Of a DNA stretch of 64,000 bases, positions 23,559-35,225 are shown piece after piece. A model generated the notes under the pieces. It made no database searches and was not told the DNA's origin. It saw nothing but the letters and a program-made list of their open reading frames with translations. Origin of the DNA: Moniliophthora roreri (lineage: Eukaryota; Basidiomycota; Agaricomycetes; Agaricales; Marasmiaceae); NCBI GenBank assembly GCA_001466705.2, contig LATX02000210.1, positions 186,001 to 250,000 of the forward strand, given 5' to 3'. Each line of letters opens with the position of its first letter. Within the stretch, counting starts at the first letter, position 1. The translations under genes were made by a program, and so were the position numbers.

Positions 23559-25424
23559 GCTGAGCCCCAGGAAAAAGTCGATCGAGCCGAATCTAGTGAG
23601 GTCTTGTGAAAACGAGCGGCCCAATTGCCGTCATTCTTATAGCTTTCTTTCCTTCTCGTTGATGGAATTCTCAGATTACACAGGCTCATTCTTACTCGAT
23701 TCTACTCGATTTCACTAGATTTCAAATCCAAAAACTTTTCTCTAGATTTTCAGCAGCTCGCCAAATTCTGGCTTGAAACCAAAACTTTGAAGTCGACAGC
23801 GGCAACCTCCGAGGAGGCCACGTCATATAGCCTGCTCCGTGTAGCCGTCTCCCTTACTTCCTGACTACCATCACGTCTATTTACCTCAGTATAACTCTTC
23901 TGTGCCTTTGCTCTCAATTCTGCGGAAAATCGACGAAGTAGGAGACAGCTTGGATTTGGAAGTAATATGTGGGAGGAATAAAAGGGGTCACTGAGGTGAG
24001 TTTTTGTTGATTTCTAATCTGCTCGTCTTCTGATTCAATCTACGGCCTCTAGTCACCCAAAATGCGAGCGTAACTACCTTAGCGGACCGCGAACGTAGCC
24101 AAGAAACCTCAGGAAGAACCACATTCCTAGCACGGACACAGGTTTGCTAACGATACCACCAACTTACCACAAAGACTGACTCTATTGACAGGAAACGCCT
24201 TTATCGCCTTTATCTGGTAGGTGAGCCTTAGGCCTGGTAGAGAGTTCTTATGATCGAAAATTTGCTCGGACCGCCTTGATCCGTGTCCAAATCGAGCGAC
24301 TGCCATTTAGGGAACCAATCAGAACACGAGGAGGAACAGCGAGCAGGCATCTCTTGCATACAGGACACTACAAAACACTCTCTTGCTACTATAGTACACA
24401 CAGAAGGGACATTTATTACTTGTAAGAACATATAGTCCATCTTTTAGCTCAAAATATTCATACTTGACACTCACAACACTTTTGAGAGTGTGTCGGGCAG
24501 CTAGAGACGCAATTCAGAGACTCCTCCCCATCCAAAAGAGTACTTCAGTATGCTCTTGTGTACAAAAGGTGTATCTAAGCCAATTTTCAGCGATATATCT
24601 GCACTCTGTAGCGCTCTATATGCAAGAGATGCCTGCTCGCTGTTCCTCCTCGTGTTCTGATTGGTTCCCTAAATGGCAGTCGCTCGATTTGGACACGGAT
24701 CAAGGCGGTCCGAGCAAATTTTCGATCATAAGAACTCTCTGCCAGGATTTATCGGCCCTTCTGTACATGCTTGTCATCGTCACAGAACGGGTGCGGGAAC
24801 AGGCCTAGGTGAGCCTATGGCTGTCCTTATAAGTGCTGTTCTTCACAACACCCCTTTACACTATCGCTACTTAGTATTTTAATGGTACGTTCTATTTCAT
24901 ATGACTCGGTACTGCAGACAACTGAGTATTTTTCTATCTGCGCAGGTTATAGATCCAAGGCAGCGCAATGGAACGCAGGCGAGGAGGTGGAGCATATCAA
25001 GTGCGGTACGGGAAGGAACGGGTTGGAGCGTAGTCAAGCGGAATAGAGTCATTGGGTGGCTGGCTGGGCGACAAATTCTGGTGGAATCGGGTCAAATCGA
25101 GCGCCGTATAGATAATAGAGAATGTAATACATATAGTCGTATCTAGTGGAATAGAGCGCAATCGAGTGTAATATTGCAGTGAAAATCGTACGATTTGAAT
25201 AAATAATTTTCTATCTGCCGTTCATTTGCCCGCTCAGGCTAGATTTCACTCGATCTGGCTATGGCACAAACTAAACGACTCGATTTCACTAGACAAACCA
25301 CTTCCCTTATGGACAAAAATATAGCGGAATCGAGTCCACTCTAGCAGCATCGAGCCGCCAGCAAGACTCGTTTTCACAAGACTCGGCTAGATTTGGCTCG
25401 ATCGACTTTTTCCTGGGGCTGAGC
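23559..25424. mobile_element. Second type of TIR element, with CTCGATT-rich ends
   Basis: The left end (from about 23559) GCTGAGCCCCAGG and the right end (to about 25424, reverse-complemented) GCTCAGCCCCAGG continue in parallel for about 57 bases through AAAAAGTCGATCGAGCC and TCTTGTGAAAACGAG with only a handful of differences. Inside both ends are scattered copies of ACTCGATTTCACT-like motifs in opposite orientations (for example 23694-23720 and 25230-25300). No transposase is seen. A target duplication is not certain because the left flank itself repeats GCTGAGC. Size about 1.87 kb. Exact borders are uncertain by several bases. Confidence 0.7.
24233..24746. repeat. Inverted repeat, 128-nt arms with 258-nt spacer
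   Basis: Arms 24233-24360 and 24619-24746 are reverse complements with very few mismatches (one is the fifth base, cctggT versus cctggC). It lies inside the TIR element 23559-25424. Transcription through it would give a long hairpin RNA. The open frames read from both arms are the same peptide and are a by-product of the symmetry rather than evidence of a gene. Confidence 0.8.
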
Positions 25425-26660
25425 TCTAGTAAGCTAGTCTTTTTAGGAGGTAAAACTAATCGCTGGAATACATCGAGTAAGCGACCGACACTTGCCCGAA
25501 TAAACATGTCATTCTAAGCAGTGCTACATGGATCATATATGTGGTGAATTCAACGCGAAACCTCAAAGGGTATTGCCGCATTGCTTGCAGAACACAGTCG
25601 TGAACTACCTGGCAACACCCAAAGTGTGATAGGTTCCTTGGGCCAACCTTGGGCTCGATGCGCTCCGGGGGTGTTGACGTCTCCATCGACCATAACGTCC
25701 GCGTCAAATCGGGCAACGTGAATATCGGAGGTTGTCAAATCACCACCACCTTCCTTAGTCCTGATATCGACATAATTCGCTGACGTGCGATGATGACCAA
25801 AGAGGCAAGTTGCGAGGAACCTATATGATGAAAACGAAGCGGCGAATGGGATGGTCATGCTGCACGTCAGCCTTGAATGATCAATGCCCGGAGGACAGAC
25901 AGTTATATACGACTGGTGAAAGAAGCATATTTGTTGTCATCAAAGGTTTACCGCTAGACTCGGGCGCATGTATCAGTCTAGGGACCTTGGAGCACACTGG
26001 CCGAGATCCAAGTACATAGAGAGAAAGCTAGTAGATGCCAAAGGACCCTTGCAGGTAGTCTATCAGTGACGCAACAAACGACATAGCAGTAAGGACGTTT
26101 CCGACCGCTTCCAAGCGTTGGCATCGGGAGGTAGTTGTAGCCAACGATTGATGAAGTCTGGAGGGAAAGTCGATCTGTGAAAACGCACTGTCTGACATGC
26201 TGCTTCTCCATCCATCTGATCCACTTAGAAGAGTGTCACGTTCGCGCCTACTATGCTAGGCGAACATCAACCTGAACAACGTACTGTATTAGGATTCTCA
26301 GTGGGTCCGCAAAGGCGTTACCGGGCTAGACATGGGAACTCACCTGGAAGACGAATGAATCCCCGTGCGGTCTTGAACTGCGTGTCCGCCGTCCAGTATG
26401 ATCACAACCTGGACTATATCCGGTTATCTGTCCTTGCAGCAGAGTCAAAACTCGTGTGTTTGGCGTGTTCAGAGCAGCCTGAACGAGCAGCCATCAGTGA
26501 CGAGAGTGGAACTCTGTGGAAAGCTCGAGAAGGTCAGAGAACAATCGATCGCAGTTTGCACAGCCACCCAAAAACTTGGAAAACCGTAGACTTTTGAGCG
26601 CTTATTGTTGCAGACCCAATCCACTAATTCCTACTCTACTCTCTCAACTTTACTCCCATC
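25425..26660. other. Unassigned region before the HSP110 gene
   Basis: On the minus strand, 25550-26236 has frames with protein-like composition (for example YVDIRTKEGGGDLTTSDIHV near 25750 and RFHRSTFPPDFINRW near 26200) that could be exons of an unknown gene starting near 26236. I do not recognise a family and could not make a full model. The stretch 26250-26660 should contain the HSP110 promoter, shared divergently if the minus-strand gene is real. Confidence 0.3.
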
Positions 26661-29302
26661 ATGGCTGTAGTTGGCATAGACTTCGGTACCCTTGCGAGCA
26701 AAGTATGTCCCATTTCCATATTCTCAGGCATTCCTGCGTCTTATATTTCCTATTTCGCAGATCGGTGTTGCCAGACATCGAGGAATCGATATCATCACTA
26801 ACGAAGTTTCGAATCGTGCTACACCGTGCGTGCTTAAAGATGCTCACGAAAGAAAAAGAGCTCGTTTAACAGTCCCAATAGGTCACTCGTTGGCTTTGGT
26901 CCAAAACAAAGAGCGATTGGTGAAGCTGCAAAGACTCAAGAAACGTCCAACTTCAAAAACACGATTGGCTGCCTGAAGAGGTTAGCCGGTAGAACATTAG
27001 CCGACTCTGATGTGCAGAATATTGAGAAGAAGTTTATCAACGCGACTTTAATCGATGTGCAAGGAACAGTTGGTGTGGAGGTACGTTCCAAAACCCCATT
27101 GCATGCCTGTTTTTCCCCGCACGATCCCTCATGTCTTTTTCCCCTCCTATTCACCTCTACCCTCACTTGCTTGATACTGATGGTCTGGAATAGGTCAACT
27201 TCCTAGGGGAGCGACAAAAATTTTCATCGACACAACTGGTCGCCATGTATCTTGGCAAGTTGCGCGACATTGCAAGTAACGAGCTCAAGACTGGCGTGTC
27301 GGATGTCGTCATATCTGTTCCAGGATGGTTTACCGATATCCAAAGAAGGGCGATTCTCGATGCCGCTGCCATAGCAGGTTTCAACGTTCTTCGCCTCATC
27401 AATGACACCACCGCTGCCGCCCTCGGATACGGTATCACCAAATCCGATCTCCCAGATAGTGACAACCCCAAAAACGTCGTTTTCGTCGATGTTGGTCACT
27501 CATCAATGTCCGTAGCTGTCGTCGCCTTTTCCAAAGGCCAGCTCACCGTGAAGAGTACGGCTTACGACCGCAACCTCGGTGGTCGAGACATTGACTTTGC
27601 TCTCGTCCGACACTTTGCTGAAGAATTCAAGGCAAAGTACAAGATCGATGTGTTGTCGAGCCCCAAGGCAACTTTCCGTCTTGCAGCTGGTTGTGAGCGT
27701 CTGAAGAAGGTGCTTTCAGCAAATGCCGAAGCTCCTCTCAATGTCGAATCTATCATGAACGACATTGACGCTGCATCGAAACTCACTCGTGAAGAGCTCG
27801 AGAATTTCATTTCCGATGAGCTCTCCCGCATCAACGCACCGTTAGAGCAGGCTTTGGCTGACTCTGGTCTCACTATCGATGAGATAGATGCCATCGAACT
27901 CATCGGTGGAACAACGCGTGTACCTGCTGTCAAGGCCCGCATCCAGGCTGTCTTCCCTGGCAAGACCCTTTCCTTCACACTCAACCAGGACGAAGCTGTC
28001 GCTCGTGGAGCCACCTTCTCCTGTGCCATGCTTTCCCCCGTTTTTCGTGTCCGTGACTTCCACATGAGCGATATCAGCCACTACCCCATCAAAGTCCAGT
28101 GGGCTCCAACCCCCTCCGATCCCGAAGAGGACACTGAACTCATCGTTTTTAACCATGGCAACCCTATTCCTTCTACCAAGATTCTGTCCTTCTACCGCAA
28201 GCAACCATTCGAGATCGAGGCTACTTACGCTGAGCCCTCGAAACTTCCGGGCGGTATCAACCCGTGGGTGGGCAAGTTCACCGCCAAGGAGGTTCCTCAG
28301 GAGCCCAACGGTGATGCTACATGCGTCAAGCTCAAGACTCGCCTCAACGCTCACGGTGTGATGTCGTTTGAGAATGCCTACATTGAGCAGGTCGAGGAGA
28401 AGGAGGACACGCAAGCTATGGACGTTGAGACTCAGGATGGCACTCCTGCACCTCCCAAGAAGAAGAAGGTTGTGAAGAAGATCGACATCAAGTTTGTCAC
28501 TGGCAACTCGTCACTCGACAAGTCTGTGATCGAGAACTTGAAGGAGCAGGAGAACCAGATGCACGCCAATGATAAGCTGGTCATGGATACTGAGGCAAGT
28601 CGATCATGAACCATTTCTCAATTTACTTTTGCTGACGTTCAATTCCAGGACCGTAAGAACGCTCTCGAGGAGTATGTTTACGATATGAGAGGGAAACTCG
28701 ATGACCGCTACGCAGCCTACGTCACTCCAGAGGACAAGTCCAAGCTTCTCGCTGCTCTACAAGAGGCTGAGGATTGGCTTTACACCGAGGAAGGCGAAGA
28801 TGCAACCAAGTCTGCGTACGTCTCTCGTCTCGATGCTCTTAAGGCTCTCGGTGATCCCATCACCTTTCGCTGGAAGGAGAACGAAGACCGTGCAAAGGCC
28901 ATCAGCCAGCTGCGCGAGACTCTCAACAGCTACATGTCCCAGGCGACCTCTGGTGAGGAGAAGTTCAGCCATATTGAGGAGAAGGACAAACAGACGGTCG
29001 TCGAGAAGGTCGCAACGGTGCAGAAATGGCTGGAAGACCAGATCATTCGTCAGACCGAGAAGCCCAAGCATGTTGATCCCATTTTGACGACGGCTGAGAT
29101 TGGAAAGAAGCGGGATGAGGTGATCTACTTTGCCACCCCGATTCTGACCAAGCCCAAGCCCAAACCTCCCGTCGTACCCACACCGGGAACTGGCACCCCG
29201 AAGAGCGGGACTCAGACTCCCAATCCTGATCGGGCGAAGCCTGAGGGCGATGCATCAAAGGAACAAAAGGACAATGGTCCCCCAGAGATGGACGTAGACT
29301 AG
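26661..29302 (+). CDS. SSE1: HSP110 family chaperone (Sse1/Hsp88)
   Basis: Five exons (26661-26702, 26761-26825, 26882-27080, 27194-28594, 28649-29302) give 786 residues. The N-terminus MAVVGIDFGTLASKIGVARHR is the Hsp70-type ATPase start with the variant expected for Hsp110. It continues with NRATPSLVGFGPKQR, VVISVPGWFTDIQRRA, INDTTAAALGYG, DVGHSS and ELIGGTTRVPAV, then a substrate-binding domain and a long acidic, Lys/Pro-rich C-terminus ending in MDVD. Hsp110 proteins are nucleotide exchange factors for cytosolic Hsp70 and prevent aggregation. The last intron (28595-28648) is GC-AG (GAG|GCAAGT), needed to join DTE to DRKNALEEYVYDMR. Codon choice in the long exon is strongly biased to C-ending codons, as expected for a highly expressed gene. 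Confidence 0.95.
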
Positions 29303-29800
29303 AATAATGTACACACTTGACATATACAGCAGCTTTTACGGTATCATGTAATACAAGTATCAATTGTACACAAGAGATCTACGGTTTGTCTACGCAGTGT
29401 TTCTAGTAGAAATAGAGTAAACCTGTCGAGAAGACGACCTGACATGATGCATTTTGTAATCAAATCACTGACCTAGGTAGGAAGAGTCACGCAGCACACG
29501 CAAACAAAAAAGGATTTCCCAGCAGAACAAGTACGCTGTGAACGGGGTGCTTACTTCTCGCAAGGATTGACATATCTTGGGGGTGAGCAGTGGAACTATT
29601 TGGCTTTTATCGGCAAAACTGATTTGTGGCAATCGGCAAAGGAAGGCGCCCACACAATTTCAATGTCAGCAAGGCAAAATAAAAAGCAACGCAAGGGCAA
29701 TCGGCAGCGAGAACGGACGGTCACAACTCTTACTGGCGACTCGGATTCTCTCTTCAACTCTAACCACCATCACCACCATCCCCTCGACGACGATCAGACT
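29303..29800. other. Intergenic and probable 5' leader
   Basis: About 500 bases: the 3' end of the HSP110 transcript, then the upstream region of the next gene. From 29567 an open frame runs in phase into the next gene, so translation could begin earlier (29567 or 29663), but the CAC/CT-rich stretch before 29801 looks more like leader. Confidence 0.3.
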
Positions 29801-32642
29801 ATGTCCCATGGCCCCCCACATACCTTCCTCGCTCCAGCTTTTTATACAAATTTCATGAATCAGCCGCAAGCAGCCACGTATCCTACAGCATCGCAGACAG
29901 CACCAGCAGCCATGATTCCCGGAAGTAATGACCTCGAAAAACTGGAGAACCTCAAGAATATCATAAAAAGTGGCCAGCACCAGTTGTTCACTACAGAGCC
30001 AAAACCAGATGCTCTTGCTGCTCTATACCTTGGCCAGATTCCCCATCCAGAGCAAGAGACGATGTTGGAAGATAGTGCTAGTCGACCGCCCCGTTTGCAA
30101 GGGAAGGAAATGGCCAGGAAGCCTCTGCAAAATAATGTATTTTCTCTCTCTCTCTCTTGATTTTCGTTTCAGACAGTCCCTAAATACTGTTCTCTGCCAG
30201 CACTATCAAAACCAGGGTGGTCAAGCTTCTAATTCTGTCGACGTTTCACCCTATGCTGCTCTCAAGACTTCAAATTGCCCCTCCGACATCAAACCTGTAG
30301 TCGAACATGAAGACGAACCAACAACTCCCGTTGCATCTCTCGCAGCCCGTATCTCCGACGATGACAAACGTGGCAACGCTCAATACCCCTCGAGTGTAGA
30401 CGCAAAGCCGTATGCGGATCCATACATGGATGAATCGACAAGTAGAGAGTTCATTCCTGCACGTCGAGACTCTGCCGCTGTTCCTCCTCCTGGCAACAGT
30501 TCCGGTTTACCGCCACCTAGTGGTAGAGACCCCAGATATTACGACCCAAAAGATCACGATCGAGAGCGAGATTCATGGGATCGTGACCGTCGCTACGACA
30601 GGGATGACCGCAGAGGATCTGTTTCTTCCGACTCACGAAGATACGAACCCGACTTGTACCCGCCTCGCCGATACGACGAAGACCGCCGGAGGGATGACCG
30701 TGATCGGCTTAATCCTCGACCTTTCGAAGACCGAGATCGTTATCCGTTCAGCTCTCAGCGCATAGACGACAGGTACCAGACTCGTCCAGACGATCGGGAC
30801 TATGACCGTCGAGCAACGTATCCGGACGACCGCCGTGTAGACCCTCACGCGCCGTCTGCTGATTCTCGTGTCTCTGCTCGCAATGGTGCACCACTGTCCG
30901 TATCTACCGTGTCTCCCTCAGCGGTTGGACCAGGTACCCGAAGTGTCGTTGACGATCGAAACGGTCGGTCACAGACATCACCTATGATACCATCGCAATT
31001 GGACGAGAAGACTCGCGCACCTACCCTCGAAGAGCGAATCAGTACTCGCGTGCCTACGCTGCAAGAGCGTCTCAATCAACCACCGGTCAAGGGAGGAACC
31101 ACTCCTCCTACTCAGCCTGCCGCTCATAACAATGCTAATATCACTGCTTCACCCACTACGGCAACTCCTGGAAGGCAACAACCTACTCTCGAACAAAGGT
31201 TATCTCAGGGACCCACCGGCGCAGGTGTCAATGGCTCAGCCTCTGATCCTTTGAAAAATGCTGGCCTTGACCGTGATCATGACGTACGTGACCCTCGTGA
31301 GAGGTCTGTTAGTGGCGCTAGTGCTATCTCCCCAAGTACTGCGGCTCCGACTCCTCTGGCAACTGAAGAACGTGGGCGAACGTTGACGCGCGAAATGTTT
31401 CCCCCAAGTGGTGCCAGATTACCAGCTCCACCGACGAGGACAGAACCGCGTGGAAGATACCCAACGAGATCTAGATCCATGGCGAGGGACACTACTCACG
31501 GAAGATCGAGCTCTGTGGCCCCGTCAGCGAGGGAACCTTCTCCGACTCCAAGTGTTGGCGGAGGCGGCTCCAGACAGGATACATATCGTGCAGGAACACT
31601 ACCACCTAGGGAACATTCGAGAGAGAGGACTTCTTCGGCGAGCGTTCCTCCGCCAGGAACCAACAGCTATCGGCCTGATGATAGGGCGTATGTGGATCGT
31701 GAAAGAGAAAGAGACAGGATGGACGTGGATGCAAGGTACCCCGATCGTCATTCGAGATATACCCCTCCTGACAGGGACCGTACCCGAGTATCGTCCGCAT
31801 CTGGCAGAGCGTCACCGCCTCATCATTATCCTTCATCATACGATGATCGAGATAGGCGCGTACCACCTCCTGCAACGAGGGATTATCCTCCGTATGACTA
31901 CGAACGAAGGAGAGATTGGACCTCAGCCGAAGAGGACCCGTACTGGAAGTCGAGGTCAACTTATCCTCCTCCTGAAAAGGAGCGATATGAACGTGAACCT
32001 CCGTACTCATCAAGCTCCTCTACTCGTGCCATTGGATGGGAAACTAGAGCCGAACACGACAGTCGCCGAGCGGCACAGTTGAATAACTATCCCCCTGCAA
32101 GGTCTGCAGAGTCCGTAAGGGAACGAGATTCCTTACCCGCACGTCCACCAACTGGGGGGGCAAAACTCGATTACCCGGCTCCAGCTCCATACGACGATCG
32201 AGAACGCTACGAGAGATTGAAATACAACGTCAATCCGCATAATCATCCCCAATCGGCTGTTGCCCTTGCTTCGTTCTCATCGAGGGTCCGACAACGGAGC
32301 CCCAGCCCAGTCCGAAGGTCAAACAGCTCGGTGGTGGACGACCGGCCTCCATCGAAACGGCCCAGAGAGGACTACCCCCAACCACCCACTGGTCCTTCTG
32401 CTGCTACGTATACCCGACCAAGGGAGCCTCCGGCCTACTCCTCGGCTCCAGCGAGGTATCCCGCTGAATATGATCGGGCTCCTCCACCTGCTGCGGATTA
32501 CAGACGGTCTGAGTATCCAGCAACGTACGAAAGACCTAGGAGCCCTGCAAGGGGTATGGCTTCAGGAGGTTATTCGAATAACTATCGTCCTGATCCAAGG
32601 GACGATAGAAGGTATATGCCACCTCCACCTCCGCCAAGATAG
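29801..32642 (+). CDS. Low-complexity Arg/Asp/Pro-rich protein of unknown function
   Basis: Exon 1 ends at an NN codon pair near 30135, where GTATTT and a CT-rich tract begin an intron that most plausibly ends in CTGCCAG near 30202, joining to HYQNQGGQASNSVDV; exon 2 is then open to 32642. The N-terminal 100 residues contain a short predicted helix (DLEKLENLKNIIKSGQH) that may be the only folded part. The remainder is disordered: dense RD, DR, RY and PP pairs (for example DRDRRYDRDDRRGS), repeated TLEERI/TLQERL/TLEQRL motifs at about 31020-31205, and a C-terminus of PPPPPPR. Such composition is common in RNA-binding or splicing-speckle proteins, but no RRM or RS domain is seen. Alternative in-frame starts are 29567 and 29663. 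Confidence 0.65.
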
Positions 32643-33008
32643 AAGGCGTATGTCTTGAGGTATGTTATCAATCCTCAGTGGTATTTGACTGCGAGACTGA
32701 TGCTCATTTCGAACCAGTGCATCATTTTTGCCGACGTCTCGCGATCTAGGACCATTGAAATCTGAACATAATCTCTATTGAAATTGGTTGTTGCTATATA
32801 CATGTTTTCAATTTGTGGTGCAAACTATGCTGTCGTTCCTTGCAAATAGAACAATATCTCTACTTCAAATTCATATGCCCGGCATTTATGTGTTTCTGAG
32901 CATAACGAACATTGATTATCGGTGCAGCGAAAGAGCTTCAAGTTCAAAGAGGCGAATGTCATTTATCTTATCTTGATGCCTGATCTTGATCGTTTTTCCT
33001 CGACCGTC
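32643..33008. other. Intergenic
   Basis: About 370 bases with the terminator region of the low-complexity gene and the promoter of the acetyltransferase fusion gene. I see no gene. Confidence 0.3.
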
Positions 33009-34268
33009 ATGAACACTCGAGACCTCGTATTTGACCTCGTGTCGGCTAGCGAGTTAGCAGACGCAATCGCTATTGAAGAGGAAGGTAAGCAGAGATAGAC
33101 GACGCCCGCCAATTTGCTAACTAATTTGAACGCAGGCTATCCTGTCGATGAAGCTGCTTCGCTGTCCTCTTTTCAGTGAATACCATCGGTTTTGGCGGTA
33201 CTCAAATGTAGATATTCACGCGAGTCATCTTTTTAGACTGCGCCAATCTCAAGCAGGAGAGTTTTTCCTTGGAGCCTTCCTTCCCAATGCTCCTGGATCA
33301 CGCCGAATCATCGGCTACATCTGTTCCACCCTCGCTGACGGAAACACATTAACACACGAATCCATGTCGAAGCACGTTCCTGGCTCTACATCAGTTTGTA
33401 TACACTCTGTTTGTGTATCTTCAAGCCACAGAAGAGAGGGTATCGCGTTGCGGCTTCTGAAGGAATACCTCACGCGCTTGAAGGACATGGGACGTTACGA
33501 ACGCGTTCTCTTGATAGCACACGAAGAACTCATTCCACTGTATCAGAAGGCGGGCTTTGAGCTAGTAGGAAAGAGCAGCGTTCAACATGGATCGAGACCT
33601 TGGTTCGAGATGTGCTACGTTCTGCCCTCCGACTCAACCCGCAACGACAATCCCAAGCAGGAACCCGCGATACTCCCTAGCCAGTTGTCAAGTAATGTTT
33701 GGGAAGTATTGTCAGCTTCGCAACCCAAGGTGGAACCCAAGCTATTCACATCCTTCTCAAATGGTATGAATGAGCTGGTTGAAGAGGGGTCGGGCGGGAT
33801 GACGAATAAGACGGACCTCATGTGTCCCAGGTGTGGAAGTGTGATATTACTGAGAGGTGTGGGTAGCTTGAAGGAGAGGAGCAGTGTCGAGGTACCGTGT
33901 CAATTCTCTCATCCCACTACTCAGTACCTCACGGTCGTCTCTCACTACTAGCTTAACATTGGAACAGAAACACATTCCCTCCTCCCGCCACTTCCTCCGC
34001 CATCAGAAAAAGTATCCTGGTGGTTAACAACGCCCTCGCCAATGAAGTTTGAGAATATAGGCTTCTCACGTACTGTCCAGGCAAATCCACTACCATCCGG
34101 TGAGGTTTCAGAGTTGTTTCTGTGCTTTCGTCACTGACATGTGTCTGTTTAGGGAAGAAAATGAAGCTTTTAGCGTGCGCAGAGTGCGACTTAGGACCCC
34201 TTGGATGGTGTGAAGAGGCAGGCACCGAATTCTGGCTGGCACCGGGAAGAGTAGGCTATCGTCTATGA
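33009..34268 (+). CDS. GNAT acetyltransferase (AANAT/Paa1-like) fused to an Mss4/Dss4 domain
   Basis: Five exons (33009-33084, 33136-33175, 33237-33891, 33952-34099, 34153-34268) give 344 residues. The N-terminal half is a GNAT fold close to serotonin/polyamine N-acetyltransferases: AIEEEGYPVDEAASL at the front, GEFFLGAF, RRIIGYICSTL, VCIHSVCVSSSHRREGIALRLL (acetyl-CoA loop) and IPLYQKAGFELVG. The C-terminal half reads as a full Mss4/Dss4 domain: DLMCPRCGSVILLRGVG, then FENIGFSR and LLACAECDLGPLGWC with FWLAPGRVGY, i.e. two CxxC zinc knuckles and the family core. Mss4 proteins bind nucleotide-free Rab GTPases of secretion. Each part alone would be ordinary; the join is supported by an open exon that contains the end of the first domain and the first zinc knuckle. 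Cytosolic. Confidence 0.85.
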
Positions 34269-35225
34269 GACGCACCCGTTTGTTGCCAGATGTACACGGA
34301 GAAAGTCAAATCCCAATGTGAAAGCATGTTCATCCCCTTGAAAAGCAAAGGAAGTGCCTGAACAGTGAAAGAGGACGAATACGCTTGCTGGGAGTAATAA
34401 GATTGCAGACGAGGCCACGCTACAGGAATCGCAGTCAGTGGCAAAAGGTACATCTGATCAATACAACGGATCCGAAATTTAAGGAGCGACAGAGGTTCAT
34501 GCGTACTTACAATATACAGGGATTGCAATCCTAGATACCCGATTTCAACAACCCTGCGGATTCCGCCCCTCTTTGCCTGCGCGCTGACTACCCTCACCTT
34601 ATCCGGACGCACCCCCGCTGCGAGTGGCGAGTGGCACAGTGGCATCCTTCATTGACTATACGGGCTGTGAATCAAATAGTTTAAATTCTCAACTTGGGGA
34701 CTTGCGCATTCATCCTAAAGACGACTATACTCGTTTGCGGCATTTCAGGTGGAGGGTTACACACGAGTTCCATCAGACCCTCTTCAGATAAAAACTTGTT
34801 GGTTCCGCAACTTTCCCATCGGCAGTCACGGGCGCTTCTTCTTCGGATTACATAAAAGGGTCCATTTACAGCCGTGTTGAGACTCGTGTGAATTGTATAA
34901 TAAAATAAAATAATTAATTCCCTCGTCCCTGGAGCCGCATCTATGTGCGCATCCCTTGCCGTGGTCAGATACTCTGCCGTCAGGTGCGGACAGACATGGA
35001 GTAAACCAGTTAACCAACACGGTGCATCACTGCAGTAGCTTGACTCAATCTTGACCATCATTCCGGGTTTAAGATTTGTAACGACGAAGAAGGCGCTTCT
35101 GCATTGTTCCCGTCGGGACACGGTGCATTATTAATGGAAATCTTTACAATGTCTTGTTGACTAAATATGTCCGATAAATGTATATACTGGTACCGTATTC
35201 TATGAAGCAAACCACTGCATGAGGA
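34269..35225. other. Unassigned region with two open minus-strand frames
   Basis: Minus-strand frames 34645-34256 (129 codons, with an internal GTAAGT...TCAG that looks like an intron after GYLGLQSLYI) and 35121-34681 (146 codons, ending MNAQVPKLRI) have no family that I recognise. Either could be a small hypothetical gene; both may also be chance frames. The left frame overlaps the end of the fusion gene by 13 bases. Confidence 0.3.

Noticed and set aside
24228..24808. Two frames on opposite strands encoding the same peptide
   Set aside because: They are a consequence of the 128-nt inverted repeat, not two genes.
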